Origin: Priapulus caudatus
Lineage: Eukaryota; Priapulida; Priapulimorpha; Priapulimorphida; Priapulidae
Length of the DNA stretch: 27,138 nucleotides
Direction: 5' to 3'
Assembly (NCBI RefSeq): GCF_000485595.1
Contig: NW_014577561.1
Span: 13,523 to 40,660 of the forward strand
The position numbers were made by a program, and so were the translations under genes. Positions 14,613 to 23,127 of the stretch are shown here, piece by piece; the stretch's first letter is position 1; the number at the start of each line of letters is the position of its first letter. Below the pieces are notes generated by a model. The model searched no databases. It was given only the letters and a program-made list of their open reading frames with translations, and had not been told where the DNA came from.

Positions 14613-15308
14613 CTACAGAAAAAAACCTTTATTAATTTTAATCTTATTAATTTAACAATCTTTAACCATCAATGATCAACAACCAGTGCGTGAAAAGAAA
14701 TGTGCCTAAAGGAAAGTTAGCGAATACGGATAGTTCCCTTATTTCTTTTCCCATTACATTATAGCCTATAAGTAAAACTCATAGTAATTTTTGCTCCGGA
14801 GTATATCTCTGCTAATAGGCGAGACAGAATCTCTATCAGCGTGTGTATTTTGCGATTTATACGGGAAACGATTGTGTTGAACACGGATCACAATGCGTGG
14901 GGAATTAGATTGCGAGCCGAAATGTTACGCATTTTAGCTCTGCATGTGAGGTTTGCTCATTTAACAGAATGTATATACGAACCAGGCGTCTGGGAATCGG
15001 CTATTCAAATCAATTACGCTGTTGGAATCCAAATGATCATAATGATTGTTGCTTATCAACACAGCGTGGATTTCTGAAAACGTCAAGGCAAGGAGTACGC
15101 ATTGGGTTTTCTATTTCTGAACCAATGAGCCACTAGTAGCACTAGAGCAGCATGAAGACAAGGAACCACACTTCAAAATCGATTAACTTTTAGCCATGGA
15201 GAATGAATCCTAACTGGTGCGGGTTATTACTGCGATTATTTTACAAATATACAGGTTATTATCACAATTATAATATAACAAAAAATATATTACATGACAT
15301 TAAATTAC
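14613..15308. other. NAPE-PLD intron sequence
   Basis: An open frame of 78 codons on the plus strand (14841-15077) shows no recognisable family. No repeat was noticed. Confidence 0.45.
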
Positions 15309-15629
15309 GATATCATTCAGATTTCGATCAACTATAAACCCTAGATGCTGTAGTGAGATGACGCACGCACTCATTTTATCCAAGAGTTTGTGCAGATTTG
15401 GAGGGACTAGGCGATAACGCGGCGACATCATAAACAGCAACGAAGCCAGTGGCCTCATGTACTGTGTCGGAGCGGCCCTCTTCGAGAACCAGGGATCCGT
15501 GAGTAGATTGATCCCGTCGAACTGGACTAGACTTGTCGCGCGACTGATCCTAGTGACCCTAACGCCATCTGTGGGCTGAAGAACGGCACGGACGTCGATC
15601 GGCTGTATCGGTACTCGCCGGTCCAGCTC
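15309..15629 (-). pseudogene. NAPEPLD: NAPE-PLD exon with damaged HxHxDH motif
   Basis: The acceptor is ctcggtttcccgcag. It reads ELDRRVPIQPIDV, GVRVTRISRATSLVQFDG, then LLTDPWFSKRAAPTQYM, matching the family pattern GLRVTWxGHAT...LTDPxFSxRASPSQYMGP. Then comes an unmatched LASLLFMMS, followed by PRYRLVPPN. The segment that should read VISHNHYDHLD reads VISLQHLGF. The bases ATCTCACTACAGCATCTAG look like the expected codons with about 8 bases lost. The 3' end is uncertain; the nearest donor is GATATC|gtaatt at 15308. Confidence 0.8.
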
Positions 15630-15695
15630 CTGCGGGAAACCGAGATTATTTACCGTGACGATTTTTTTCCCGGTTTTTATGTTTATGTTTAATGC

Positions 15696-15730
15696 AGTAT
15701 CCGTGTGACTCCCTGAAAATTCTGCCATAA
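15696..15730 (-). repeat. Short fragment shared with the hAT-like element end
   Basis: On the minus strand, atggcagaattttcagggag followed by tcacacgga matches the stretch at 1762-1788 of the 1035-1864 element. It is probably a solo terminus or old insertion in the NAPE-PLD intron. Confidence 0.6.
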
Positions 15731-15819
15731 TTTGGCAGACGTGCTATCGCATGAATCTTTAAAATAAGCACATGCATTATTATCTTTAATTTTTCATCAC
15801 TCCATGCTTTGAAACTTAC

Positions 15820-15903
15820 CACTGTGTCTTCAACTACGCTCGCTAAGTTGGGCCGAGTTGTGCTGGACTGAGAAGGATCCTCCCATCCCCCTGGATTATG
15901 TCC
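15820..15903 (-). pseudogene. NAPEPLD: Probable NAPE-PLD N-terminal exon
   Basis: The donor is GACACAGTG|gtaagt, and the reading frame joins to ELDRRVPI of the next exon. It reads GHNPGGWEDPSQ and ends VVEDTV. The NP-G-W-xxPS pattern resembles the NPWPTWKNPS stretch of the animal enzyme. The acceptor is weak, so the start could be further upstream, up to 16014. Confidence 0.45.
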
Positions 15904-16305
15904 CTCACCCCAAGTAAAAGATATGGCACAAAGAGATGTAGAAGAAAGTAATATGTACACTCTTCTGTCCCGAAAAGGAGACCAATTGTAAAATTGAATT
16001 GTATTTTTCAACAATTTGTCAAAAAATTTGTGAAAAAGGGACTAAAATACAGTATATAAAAAAAATTGCACTCTTTCTTTTATAATTTTACACTTAGAAC
16101 AATAGAAAAACACATATTTGACATAGAAAATGCAACAGAACATGTATAGGAGCAATAACAACAGTGCTATACAATCAGGAATAAAAAAGGTCAAAAAATG
16201 AAATTTTTCGTGAAATTAAGTACACAATGGGGAGCAGTTAAGGGTTAAATAAGTACACAGTTAATGGGTTTTAACTAGCCGAAAATATTTTTCGGAAAGA
16301 AATTA

Positions 16306-16443
16306 GGAACCATGAAAATGATTTTTTAAGGACTTTTATTGACTTTTAACATTTTTCATGAAATTAAAGGACTTTTAAGTACTTAAATTTTACAATTTCA
16401 AAATTAAGGACTTTCATGGATTTTAAGGACCCGTACGAACCAT
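16306..16443 (+). mobile_element. Small element with aaggacttt repeats, next to the TMEM208 last exon
   Basis: It begins ggaaccatgaaaatga and ends ggacccgtacgaaccatg, close to being inverted termini. The interior is made of taaaggacttttaag-like repeats. The texture matches the element that starts at 19137. The right end meets the last recognisable TMEM208 codons, so it probably truncates that exon. Confidence 0.5.
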
Positions 16444-16503
16444 GAAGAATCACGGTCCGAGCACGTTCACCCACAGCAGGTGGAATTAAACTCGTAACAG
16501 GAC
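16441..16503 (-). pseudogene. TMEM208: TMEM208 last exon, disrupted
   Basis: The acceptor is tctgtctgttccag. In the frame of HLLWVNVLGP there is TAA just before (16488-16486) and TGA just after (16452-16450), where the family has Trp. Downstream of TTCTTC the sequence becomes transposon-like. The Lys/Arg-rich C-terminal tail of the family was not found. The spacing to the previous exon is also a few residues too long. Confidence 0.7.
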
Positions 16504-18573
16504 CTGGAACAGACAGACCAAGACGACGATTTATAATGCGATTACGCACAAACATACTTATGTTCTCTCTACGTCATAACAGGGTACTACTAACCAGGGA
16601 TGAGTTGTGGGAGTGCAGAAAAAATATTTGGGAGTGCAATTTTTTTGTACATGTATCTTTAGATCAATATTTTAGGCCGTGCTACACATTTTTGGCCGTG
16701 CAGTTTTAAAACTGACCGTGTAAATCACGGCTGCACGGCTCGCTGGCTAATACGTTGCATCATAAATACCCATTACCGAACGTCGCTAGACCGTAGACGA
16801 GTCAAGTTATTTCACCATGAATCCATTCAGTTAACCTGTTAGCAAGAGTTTCGATAATAAGTCTAGTTGGATGCTATTCTCAATCTGAATGAAGTTACTG
16901 AAGATCGTCACCCGATGATGGCAGGTGACAAGAGTCTGACAAAGACAACTACACCAGTTGACAAAACTCTTTCCAACAGGCAAAATATAATAGATTACAT
17001 TAGAAAACACATTTATTGTTATACCTTCATGAAATCTAATGTGAAGTTACTCCAAGACACCACGAAAACAGTTAAAAGTTCATGAATATCGAGAAAACGG
17101 TTTTAATAACGTACTCACCAGTACCGGTACCAGTAACAATATCAGCCAGAAGTAGTTTGAGAACAACGTCAACATTTGCATTATGGCTGTGAGTAAAACT
17201 ATGCCTTGAAGACGCCTGAAATTTAATTAAGTATAGTGCAGCAATTTAACCATAAAAAGTGAACAGAATTACTTGTATTTTTTACTATTTACGGTGACGT
17301 AATCACTTTAATTACAGACACGCAGCCGACGTTTTCCTCATCAAAAATTTCACAGCGTGACATCCCCGGATCATATTCGTGCTGTATAGCATTGTATTGT
17401 ACTGTATCAGTCCGAAATTTTATCATTTTAACTACTCAACACTATTGCTTTTATCAGATTTTTTCTCCATGAAAAGAACTGTCGTCAGTACATGTATTTG
17501 TATCTGAATTACATGCAATAAAGATTTAATAATAATAACAATAATAATATAGCGGGCCTGCATTGCAGCGATAGAGTAGCCAGCCGTCCTTTCTCTTTGT
17601 TTACGTCGATCTGACGTTACACTACTCACTGTCCAAAACTGTCATTCATGTTCAGATCGATCCCACCATCCAGCAGTTGGCCCGTCGGTGAGTATGCTGC
17701 CTTGGCCATGTATGCCATTGTCCAATACAAGCCGGCGTAGACCGCACATGTCAGCAGCCACAGCACCTGGGAACGGCGAGTACGATTTCAAATTTTAAAC
17801 CGTTAATTTGGGTAATTATCAACGCACACATTATATAAGCAGTCTCTGAAATAAGTCTGAAAGGCTAGACGGTCGCGATTTCACACATGTTGCTATATAA
17901 CCTATAGTAACGACCATAAAAATTAGCTGCCTTGTTCTAAAGGTACTGGTTCCTGAATTCACTACAGTGACTACATTATACCACATGGACATAAATTGCG
18001 TACTGCGGAGAGCTAAGGTTGTTACCAGTTCGTGACAATACCGTGTTGAAATTAACGAACATTCTCAGCTTCTTTTGTATGTAACACAAACCTGATAATC
18101 TTTGGTGAACGAATCCCAGAAGAGTATGCGTGTCAACAGAAGGTAGATAATCTGTCAAAAATATCATGCTAATGTTAACCGTTACGTTATCGTTAACAAC
18201 ACAATACCATTACTATATATCACCAATAAATAAGGAATAATAGACTGTAGTATCTTGATACACGGGAATAAATAGCACTTTTGCACGTAACTTGAAATGC
18301 CAACATATGTTTCAGATTATATTGGCTATAGTAAATGGCTATTAATAGTGGAACAACAGTCATTACTTGAGGCAGAAGTGAGTCACGCGTGGCATGCGGA
18401 AATCGCTGGTAATTAAATCATGTGACAAGATGTTAGGCAGGGCTTTCACAATTGTGCTACCTAGTACCTACTGTTATGGTAACACTGAAATGTAGGAAGG
18501 ATGTTAATGTGGCCTTGTTCTCTTCTACAATCTGCTTTTGGCCTTTAGTGGCTTGCTTGCCCTTTGTCAGACC
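16441..18573 (-). CDS. TMEM208: TMEM208 (SND pathway membrane protein), last exon damaged
   Basis: TMEM208 is a small multi-span ER membrane protein, the animal counterpart of yeast Snd2, which works in SRP-independent targeting. Exons: 18573-18472, 18151-18092, 17766-17630, 17215-17119, and a broken one at 16503-16441. The first four join in consistent phases (0, 0, 2, 0). They read KGKQATKGQKQIVEENKATL, then IIYLLLTRILFWDSF, then MAYMAKAAYSPTGQLLDGGI with DLNMN, then IVLLTAIMQMLTLFSNYFW. These align without gaps to the human protein from the KGK...KQIFEEN region to the third hydrophobic segment. The last exon keeps HLLWVNVLGP but has stops before and after. The first exon (start Met) was not found; a GGA repeat lies where it might be. 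It sits upstream of NAPE-PLD on the same strand. Confidence 0.88.
16595..16746 (+). mobile_element. Candidate hAT-type MITE
   Basis: It starts CAGGGATGAGTTGTGGGAGT and ends gcacggctcgctgg. The interior has gggagtgca and ggccgtgc repeats. It lies in the last TMEM208 intron. The right terminus is weak, so the limits are approximate. Confidence 0.4.
17119..17215 (-). CDS. TMEM208: TMEM208 exon, hydrophobic segment
   Basis: 97 bp. The acceptor is aaatttcag and the donor is GTACTG|gtgagt. A split Gln codon joins the previous exon. It reads RLQGIVLLTAIMQMLTLFSN, then YFWLILLLVPVL, a long hydrophobic stretch aligned with VILLTAIVQVLSCFSLYVW of the human protein. Confidence 0.9.
17630..17766 (-). 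CDS. TMEM208: TMEM208 exon with signature DGGxDLNM
   Basis: 137 bp. The acceptor is cgttcccag and the donor is TTTGGACA|gtgagt. It reads VLWLLTCAVYAGLYWTMAYM, then AKAAYSPTGQLLDGGIDLNM. The human protein has [27 protein letters not shown] at this place. This is the most diagnostic exon of the gene. Confidence 0.95.
18092..18151 (-). CDS. TMEM208: TMEM208 exon, second membrane segment
   Basis: 60 bp, 20 codons, phase 0 to 0. The acceptor is tatttttgacag and the donor is GATTATCAG|gtttgt. It reads IIYLLLTRILFWDSFTKDYQ. Confidence 0.9.
18472..18573 (-). CDS. TMEM208: TMEM208 exon near N-terminus
   Basis: 102 bp, 34 codons. The acceptor is aaacatttcag and the donor is ACCATAACA|gtaggt. It reads GLTKGKQATKGQKQIVEENK and then ATLTSFLHFSVTIT, matching the human KGKVGTRGKKQIFEEN region with identical spacing to the next exon. 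The initiator exon should lie upstream, beyond 18573. Confidence 0.88.
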
Positions 18574-18621
18574 CTGAAATGTTTAAATCATTGTTCTGAA
18601 TTAGTTTCGATTTAATATGAT

Positions 18622-18718
18622 TGAGGAGGAGGGGAGAAGGTGATAGAGGAGGAGGAGGAGGATGATGAGGAGGACGAGGAAGAGGAGGATGAGGAGGAGG
18701 AAGAGGAGGAGGAGCGGA
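18622..18718 (+). repeat. GGA trinucleotide repeat
   Basis: About 95 bp of gaggaggag with gat and gac interruptions. Confidence 0.93.
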
Positions 18719-18735
18719 TCAGGTGATGGAGATCG

Positions 18736-18826
18736 AATGAATCTTCAGAGAAGGGACGCTAACGATTCGCTCGTTAACGCTTCAGAGGGGACGCTAACGA
18801 TTCGCTCGTTAACGCTTTAGAGAGAG
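18736..18826 (+). repeat. 37-bp minisatellite after NAPE-PLD last exon (copy B)
   Basis: Units of cttcagagaggggacgctaa followed by cgattcgctcgttaacg. The unit contains the complement of the exon's own terminal codons and stop, gcgtcccctctctgaag. Confidence 0.85.
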
Positions 18827-19021
18827 GACGCCATTCGTCGGGGATTCCTCTCATCTGCGTCCTCTGTCGGCGTACACGCGGTGAGGAGAAGGTCCGGATT
18901 CCTTACCGATGCTCCGGACGGGAAAGTTTTCGTCTCTCCGTGTTTCAGCTCGATGGACGACGTCGCGTCGGCCAGTTTGTCAGCGCGAGCCGCGTGCAAG
19001 TCCTTCACCGGCTGGTCGTAC
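18817..19021 (-). pseudogene. NAPEPLD: NAPE-PLD last exon, isolated copy B
   Basis: The acceptor is ttttttgccccgcag. It reads PYDQPVKDLHAARADKLADA, then IELKHGETKTFPSGAS, and ends MASSL and TAA. It matches the family C-terminus (PPVKLNEA...VLKHGESR) better than copy A does. An internal ATCG|gtaagg could also act as a donor. No other NAPE-PLD exon lies upstream of it on the minus strand apart from copy C, so it is an orphan last exon. Confidence 0.8.
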
Positions 19022-19136
19022 GGCTGCGGGGCAAAAAAACACAAGGCAGTCAGGTCAGCGATCGATTCCGTCATCTCACTCAACTCATTTAACTCATTTA
19101 ACTTAAGTCGTTTAACTGTTATTCATTTAACTGTTA

Positions 19137-19300
19137 CAGGGTTCCCACTCAAATGGTTAGCTTAAATTTAAGGACTTTTTAAGGACTTTCATGCACCATA
19201 TTATTAAATTTTAAGGCCCTATTGGGTGAAGAATATTTATGAAGGTGGCAGCTTTTTTAACAAGTCCACACTGGGACAAATAAAATACAGTAGAATCTCA
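19137..19300 (+). mobile_element. hAT-like terminus with aaggacttt repeats
   Basis: Begins CAGGGTTCCCACTCAAATGG and continues with taaggactttttaaggactt and ttaaggccctattgggtgaa. It inserted at the end of the ttcatttaact tract of copy B. The right end could not be placed. Confidence 0.5.
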
Positions 19301-19409
19301 TTACAACGTACAAGAAAAAACACACCCACCCAGGGCAATGAAGCCGCATGAATGGCCATTGCCATTTTGTTATATAAGCGGCAACTAGCTGATCAATATA
19401 AGCCTAACT

Positions 19410-19626
19410 TTTAACCCATTCACTGCGTAGGACGTAATATTACGTCATGCACAATGTACACTTACATTGCGTAGGGCGTAATATTACGTCCTGATAGTGG
19501 CGCCTCAACCTATTGTTAGAAACTGTACGTCACTTGGGGAATCACCCCAGGATCGTAGCATGAGTAGGGCGTTATATTACGACTTGTATAATGGTTCGTC
19601 TGAGTGCGTAGGACGTTATAGTGTGC
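19410..19626 (+). mobile_element. piggyBac-like end with repeated palindromes
   Basis: The sequence ttttaacccattcactgcgt has the TTAA-CCC form of piggyBac termini. It is followed by direct repeats of gcgtaggacgtaatattacgtc at about 19424 and 19471, and by decayed versions at 19564 and 19609. gacgtaatattacgtc is a perfect 16-bp palindrome. No inverted right end is seen. Confidence 0.5.
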
Positions 19627-19662
19627 ATCACTCCATGCTTTGAAACTTACCACTGTGTCTTG
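19627..19662 (-). pseudogene. NAPEPLD: Fragment of NAPE-PLD N-terminal exon/intron border
   Basis: About 36 bases (catcactccatgctttgaaa plus cttaccactgtgtctt) are identical to 15797-15832, which spans the donor of the probable N-terminal NAPE-PLD exon. On the minus strand it follows copy C and its minisatellite, as expected if tandem gene copies were fused by deletion. Confidence 0.75.
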
Positions 19663-19764
19663 TTAACAAACTAACTCTTCAGAGAGGGGACGCTAACGAT
19701 TCGCTTGTTAACGAACTAACGCTTCAGAGAGGGGACGCTAACGATTCGCTCGTTAATGCTTCAG
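19663..19764 (+). repeat. 37-bp minisatellite after NAPE-PLD last exon (copy C)
   Basis: Two to three units of cttcagagaggggacgctaa plus cgattcgctcgttaacg, as beside copy B. Confidence 0.85.
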
Positions 19765-19971
19765 AGAGCGGACGCCATTCGTCGAGGATTCCTCTCATAT
19801 GCGTTATCTGTTGGCGTACGCGCGGTGAGGAGAAGGTCCGGATTCCTTACCGATGCTCCGGACGGGAAAGTTTTCGTCTCTCCGTGTTTCAGCTTGATGG
19901 ACGACGTCGCGTCGGCCAGTTTGTCAGCACGAGCCGCATGCAAGTCCTTCACCGGCTGGTCGTACGACTGC
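19761..19971 (-). pseudogene. NAPEPLD: NAPE-PLD last exon, isolated copy C
   Basis: The acceptor is ttttttgccccgcag. It is nearly identical to copy B: SYDQPVKDLHAARADKLADA, then IKLKHGETKTF, ending MASAL and TGA. Changes from B include Tyr-adjacent Ser for Pro and Lys for Glu. No complete gene is attached. Confidence 0.8.
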
Positions 19972-20125
19972 GGGGCAAAAAAACACAAGGCAGTCAGGTC
20001 AGCGATCGATTCCATCATCTCACTCAACTCATTTAACTCATTTAACTTAAGTCGTTTAACTGTTATTCATTTAAATGTTATTCATTTAACTTAAAAATTA
20101 TTAAAAGTAAACAGTAAAACCAATT

Positions 20126-20204
20126 GAGTACGCTGCATTCGTGCGCACGCGCAAACAACCGTAAACAATTTCCGAATTCGCAGATATGCCTACAGAGAAA
20201 GTAA
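20126..20204 (+). repeat. Left flank of segmental duplication (copy 2)
   Basis: Near-identical to 11551-11632. It follows copy C and its ttcatttaac tract. Confidence 0.85.
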
Positions 20205-20397
20205 AGCTAGGTTTACACTACCGACTTTGTGTTGGCAAATTGGCGAATTGGCGAATTGGCGAATTGGACCAACTTCCCAACTATACAACCGATAATCGGC
20301 AGTGTAAACGCAAAAGTTGTGCGACCAACTGATCGATAGCAACTAGTTGGGAGATTAAAACACGTTCTATTTTCGCCAACTCGGAGTTGCCGAATTA
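20205..20397 (+). mobile_element. Rearranged second copy of the Harbinger-like MITE
   Basis: It starts AGCTAGGTTTACACTACCGA after the same TAA as the first copy. About 60 bases of the right end follow in inverted orientation (gtgttggcaaattggcgaat, with an expanded attggcga run). The interior then resumes and stops at ttgccgaatt. The right terminal repeat is missing. Confidence 0.75.
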
Positions 20398-20399
20398 AA

Positions 20400-20657
20400 T
20401 TACAATAGACAATTCACTCGTTAAACCTTCACGGAGCGGAATAGACGATTCACTCGTTAAGGCTTCACAGAGCGGAATAGACGATTCGCTAGTTAAGGCC
20501 TCACAGAGCGGAATAGACGATTCGCTCGTTAAGGCCTCACAGAGCGGAATAGACAATTCACTCGTTAAACCTTCACGGAGCGAAGTAGACGATTCACTCG
20601 TTAAACCTTCACGGAGCGGATTAGACGATTCGCTCGTAAGGGCCTCACAGAGCGGTG
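20400..20657 (+). repeat. 36-bp minisatellite, longest block
   Basis: About seven units of cagagcggaatagacgattcgctcgttaaggcctca. No NAPE-PLD exon follows at 20658, so the fourth unit of the duplication is truncated. The long minus-strand frame through it is repeat-derived. Confidence 0.9.
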
Positions 20658-22260
20658 TTGCGGCGTTCCGCCGGAGTCCGCATTTTCTTTTCGGTATCGC
20701 CCGCAATTGTAAGCCATGATGAATAAACAAGCATTGTATAAGAGCACGCAGCCAGGTAGCAAGAATGAACAATGCGTGCGTTAATGTTTTGCCTTTTGGG
20801 AATCAGCAAATTCATGATTAACTCAGACAGGCTCTGGCAAACATGCGAGATTGGTCAGTGAACAAAGCAGTTTGATGAACATACGAAACAAGCATAGATG
20901 CGCACAGGAAATTCATGTGATGGTTTGAAAGTTATAACATGCCTAAGACGAATCTAAAGAAAAATGTCTATAACTTCTACGGTAGTAAAATAGTAGATAC
21001 TCAAAAGCTATGCCTCAGCTGGAGAAAATCGTAAACCAAAGGTACTCGAATTTCGCAGATAGAAAACCCGTGATAGGAGAGGGCTTACTGTACAACTACC
21101 AAACGGAACCTCTTGCAGTGCCAATGTGCTCACAGTGCAGAAAAATTAGCAGTTTTAAAGTTTACAGACCATTACCAGCACCAGTTTTGCTGAAACGAAA
21201 GCAAAATATTAGAATCCATTTACTGCCGTTTGCCGACAGCAACATGTCAGGCAAATCAGAGCGTTTGTGAACATATGCTGACTGTCTCAGACACCAGAGA
21301 ATCGCTTTGAAAAGAAGTTTTCATACGTGGTTGCAAACGCAGCCATATTGTATCACGATGCATGCCGTTCCAATAAGTGCCGAGCGGATGTGGCTATTGG
21401 CTGTCACTCTCTGTCACAGTCTGGCCGTTCTTCACTTACTCAAGCGAACACTCTCACATAACAAGTGCCGCAGAGCGACAGCGCTCATCTAACGTCTACT
21501 GTGGTGACTCTGTGGTGGGGTGGTGGGATTCTAGTAAACCCTGTTAGTCCCAAATGTGTTCACATACGCGCCAAAACAGTGGTAGGCACAGGGATGGTAT
21601 TAGGAACCTTCTCAAAGGAATGCTCGTTGGGATCGTTATGAAAGTTGCCACGAGATGGCGCGTACGTTTAAGTGTCTTAAGATTAAAGATAAAAGCGCCC
21701 ATCGTACGTAGTAGCAACAACTATTTGCAAGACAGAATAGGTAAGCACTCCTCCATTTACCTACGCAAGCCTACAGGCTGAAATAGAGAGCTGCCACCTG
21801 TACCTAATTAACGCAGGTAAAAACTACACAGTACTATCACCACCACATGCACTGGCAGTGGCATCAAGTTACATGTAACACCCTGACAGTACAGAATGCC
21901 ATAGAAATTATACGATTTAAGGAGCATAAACCTTCTTCAACCAAATTTAGCTTTTGAAATTTCACTGTGACATTGTAGCCTCATACATCCAGGCATGTAT
22001 AGATTCTACTAGCAAACCCGGCAGTCAAATTCTTTCTAACAGTAAACAAATCCATGTTTAACCCTCCTCTTGAGGGTCAAAATGTTATCCGACACTTACT
22101 CTTCGCATGTCAGCAGAAAGTACATTTCATGGTCCGTTCAATAAAGCCATAAAAATGCTAGGTCACTATAAGATTATGCAGAACTACCTTGTAGCCTCAT
22201 CACTACGCGTATACCCGCGTATGTAGACTGTTACTGAAAGCAGGCCTCTCTGGGCTCGGC
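20658..22260. other. Intergenic sequence, no gene recognised
   Basis: Open frames of up to 86 codons (such as 21010-21270) translate to nothing I recognise. There are no obvious repeats. Confidence 0.45.
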
Positions 22261-22321
22261 CATGTTTATGCTAAGCACGAATAAATGTTGTGTACCCAAT
22301 TATGTCTGGACATCCGATACT

Positions 22322-23068
22322 TTACATGGTGGCAGCGACGGTGTGTTGGCCAGCGGACCATTTCCTTGCCTTGCTCGACTCGCCAGGCGGAGGCACGTTC
22401 ATCGATCCGAAAATGCGCCGCATGCCTGCACAGCCGAGTTCCGTCGACATGAGACCGACGTGCATGCCGACGTTTGGCGCTGCGGTTCTTCGTCCCCTGC
22501 CAGACGATGGCACTTCGTCGTAAAGTTTGTGCTTTGGCGACTTGTACGAGCACGCTTTGCACCTCAGCACCTCACACCAGACTGCTCCTCTCTGCTCCTG
22601 TGCGTCTTCGTCCCACGCGAGGTCTCCGTCGCATGCCGGACTGTGGCCGGCGTGCTCGCGGAACGACTGGTTCCACATCTGCGCCATTTTCCCTCTGTTG
22701 TATAGCCGGTTATCTCTCAGGTCAGCCCCGCCCTCGCTTTGCACCAGGTGGCGGCTCATGCCAGCTTCTTGCGAAGAGTCCGCAGAAGGTCTCAGCAACC
22801 TTACGCCGGTCGACCGGTTGTCAACGTCGATTGCTTCTATTGTGTTGTCGCATTCGTAGCGCACAATGACGGCGTCGAATGTGCTTCTTGGCATTCGTTT
22901 CTAACAGCACTGGTCCGGGGCTTTATCAGAGGCTGTGTCAGCACAGTGTGCACGCACAGCGTTTGCACGCACGGTGTGTCCTTTGACGAATACATTTTTC
23001 TTGTTCTTCAAGCGATTTGATATCGGTTTGCCAGCTCTGTCGTCAGCAATTTCCGGCACGGCTGACAT
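22322..23068 (-). pseudogene. Mutator-like transposase fragment with one in-frame stop
   Basis: The frame starts at ATG 23068 (MSAVPEIADDRAGKPISN, then NRLKNKKNVFVKGHTVR). It has one TAG at 22903-22901 and continues to TAA just below 22322, 248 codons in all. The region MWNQSFREHAGHSPACDGDL, then WCEVLRCKACSYKSPKHKLY, then GRGRRTAAPNVGMHVGLMS and MNVPPPGESS resembles the N-terminal part of the Mutator-like transposase domain found in many marine invertebrates. The shared features are a CxxC-containing zinc knuckle, a conserved NV/G stretch and an MNxPPP end. The catalytic half is missing, as the frame ends soon after PPPGESS. GC content is higher than the flanks, supporting a transposon origin. 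The family assignment is from memory of the pattern and not certain. Confidence 0.6.
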
Positions 23069-23127
23069 GCTGCCAATGGCTAAGTGTGATTGAATGCGAG
23101 CAGAGCTTTCTTATATACTAATTTCTA

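Larger units (their letters stand above)
12027..16014 (-). pseudogene. NAPEPLD: NAPE-PLD-like gene, decayed, interrupted by an assembly gap
   Basis: N-acyl-phosphatidylethanolamine phospholipase D is a membrane-associated metallo-beta-lactamase-fold enzyme that releases N-acylethanolamines such as anandamide. Recognisable exons, in gene order: about 15903-15820, 15629-15309, 14612-14444, (one missing, expected in the N gap 13328-14207), 13018-12916 and 12227-12027. They align in order with the animal enzyme: LLTDPWFSKRAAPTQYM, then WFVPERLDCWFKKKGC with TPARHWC, then LQHVNAEEAVKIHMD, then the C-terminal exon. Two metal-ligand motifs are damaged. HxHxDH is reduced to VISLQHLGF by a deletion, and the IHWG motif is missing between QSVA and TFKLTN. 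GHA has become SRA. The remaining ligand (RHW) and the QHV motif are intact. Splice sites are mostly good. I conclude an inactive copy; assembly errors are the alternative. Confidence 0.8.

Noticed and set aside
14841-15077. 78-codon plus-strand frame as a gene
   Set aside because: No family recognised, no splice context, and it lies in an intron of a minus-strand gene.
20395-20772. 125-codon minus-strand frame with SESSIPLCEALT repeats, as a repeat protein
   Set aside because: The 36-bp satellite unit keeps any frame open; it sits in untranslated position after NAPE-PLD exon copies, and its start region has no recognisable domain.
22474-23020. Plus-strand frames of 93-131 codons opposite the transposase fragment
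   Set aside because: They are shadows of the minus-strand frame, whose translation matches a known pattern.
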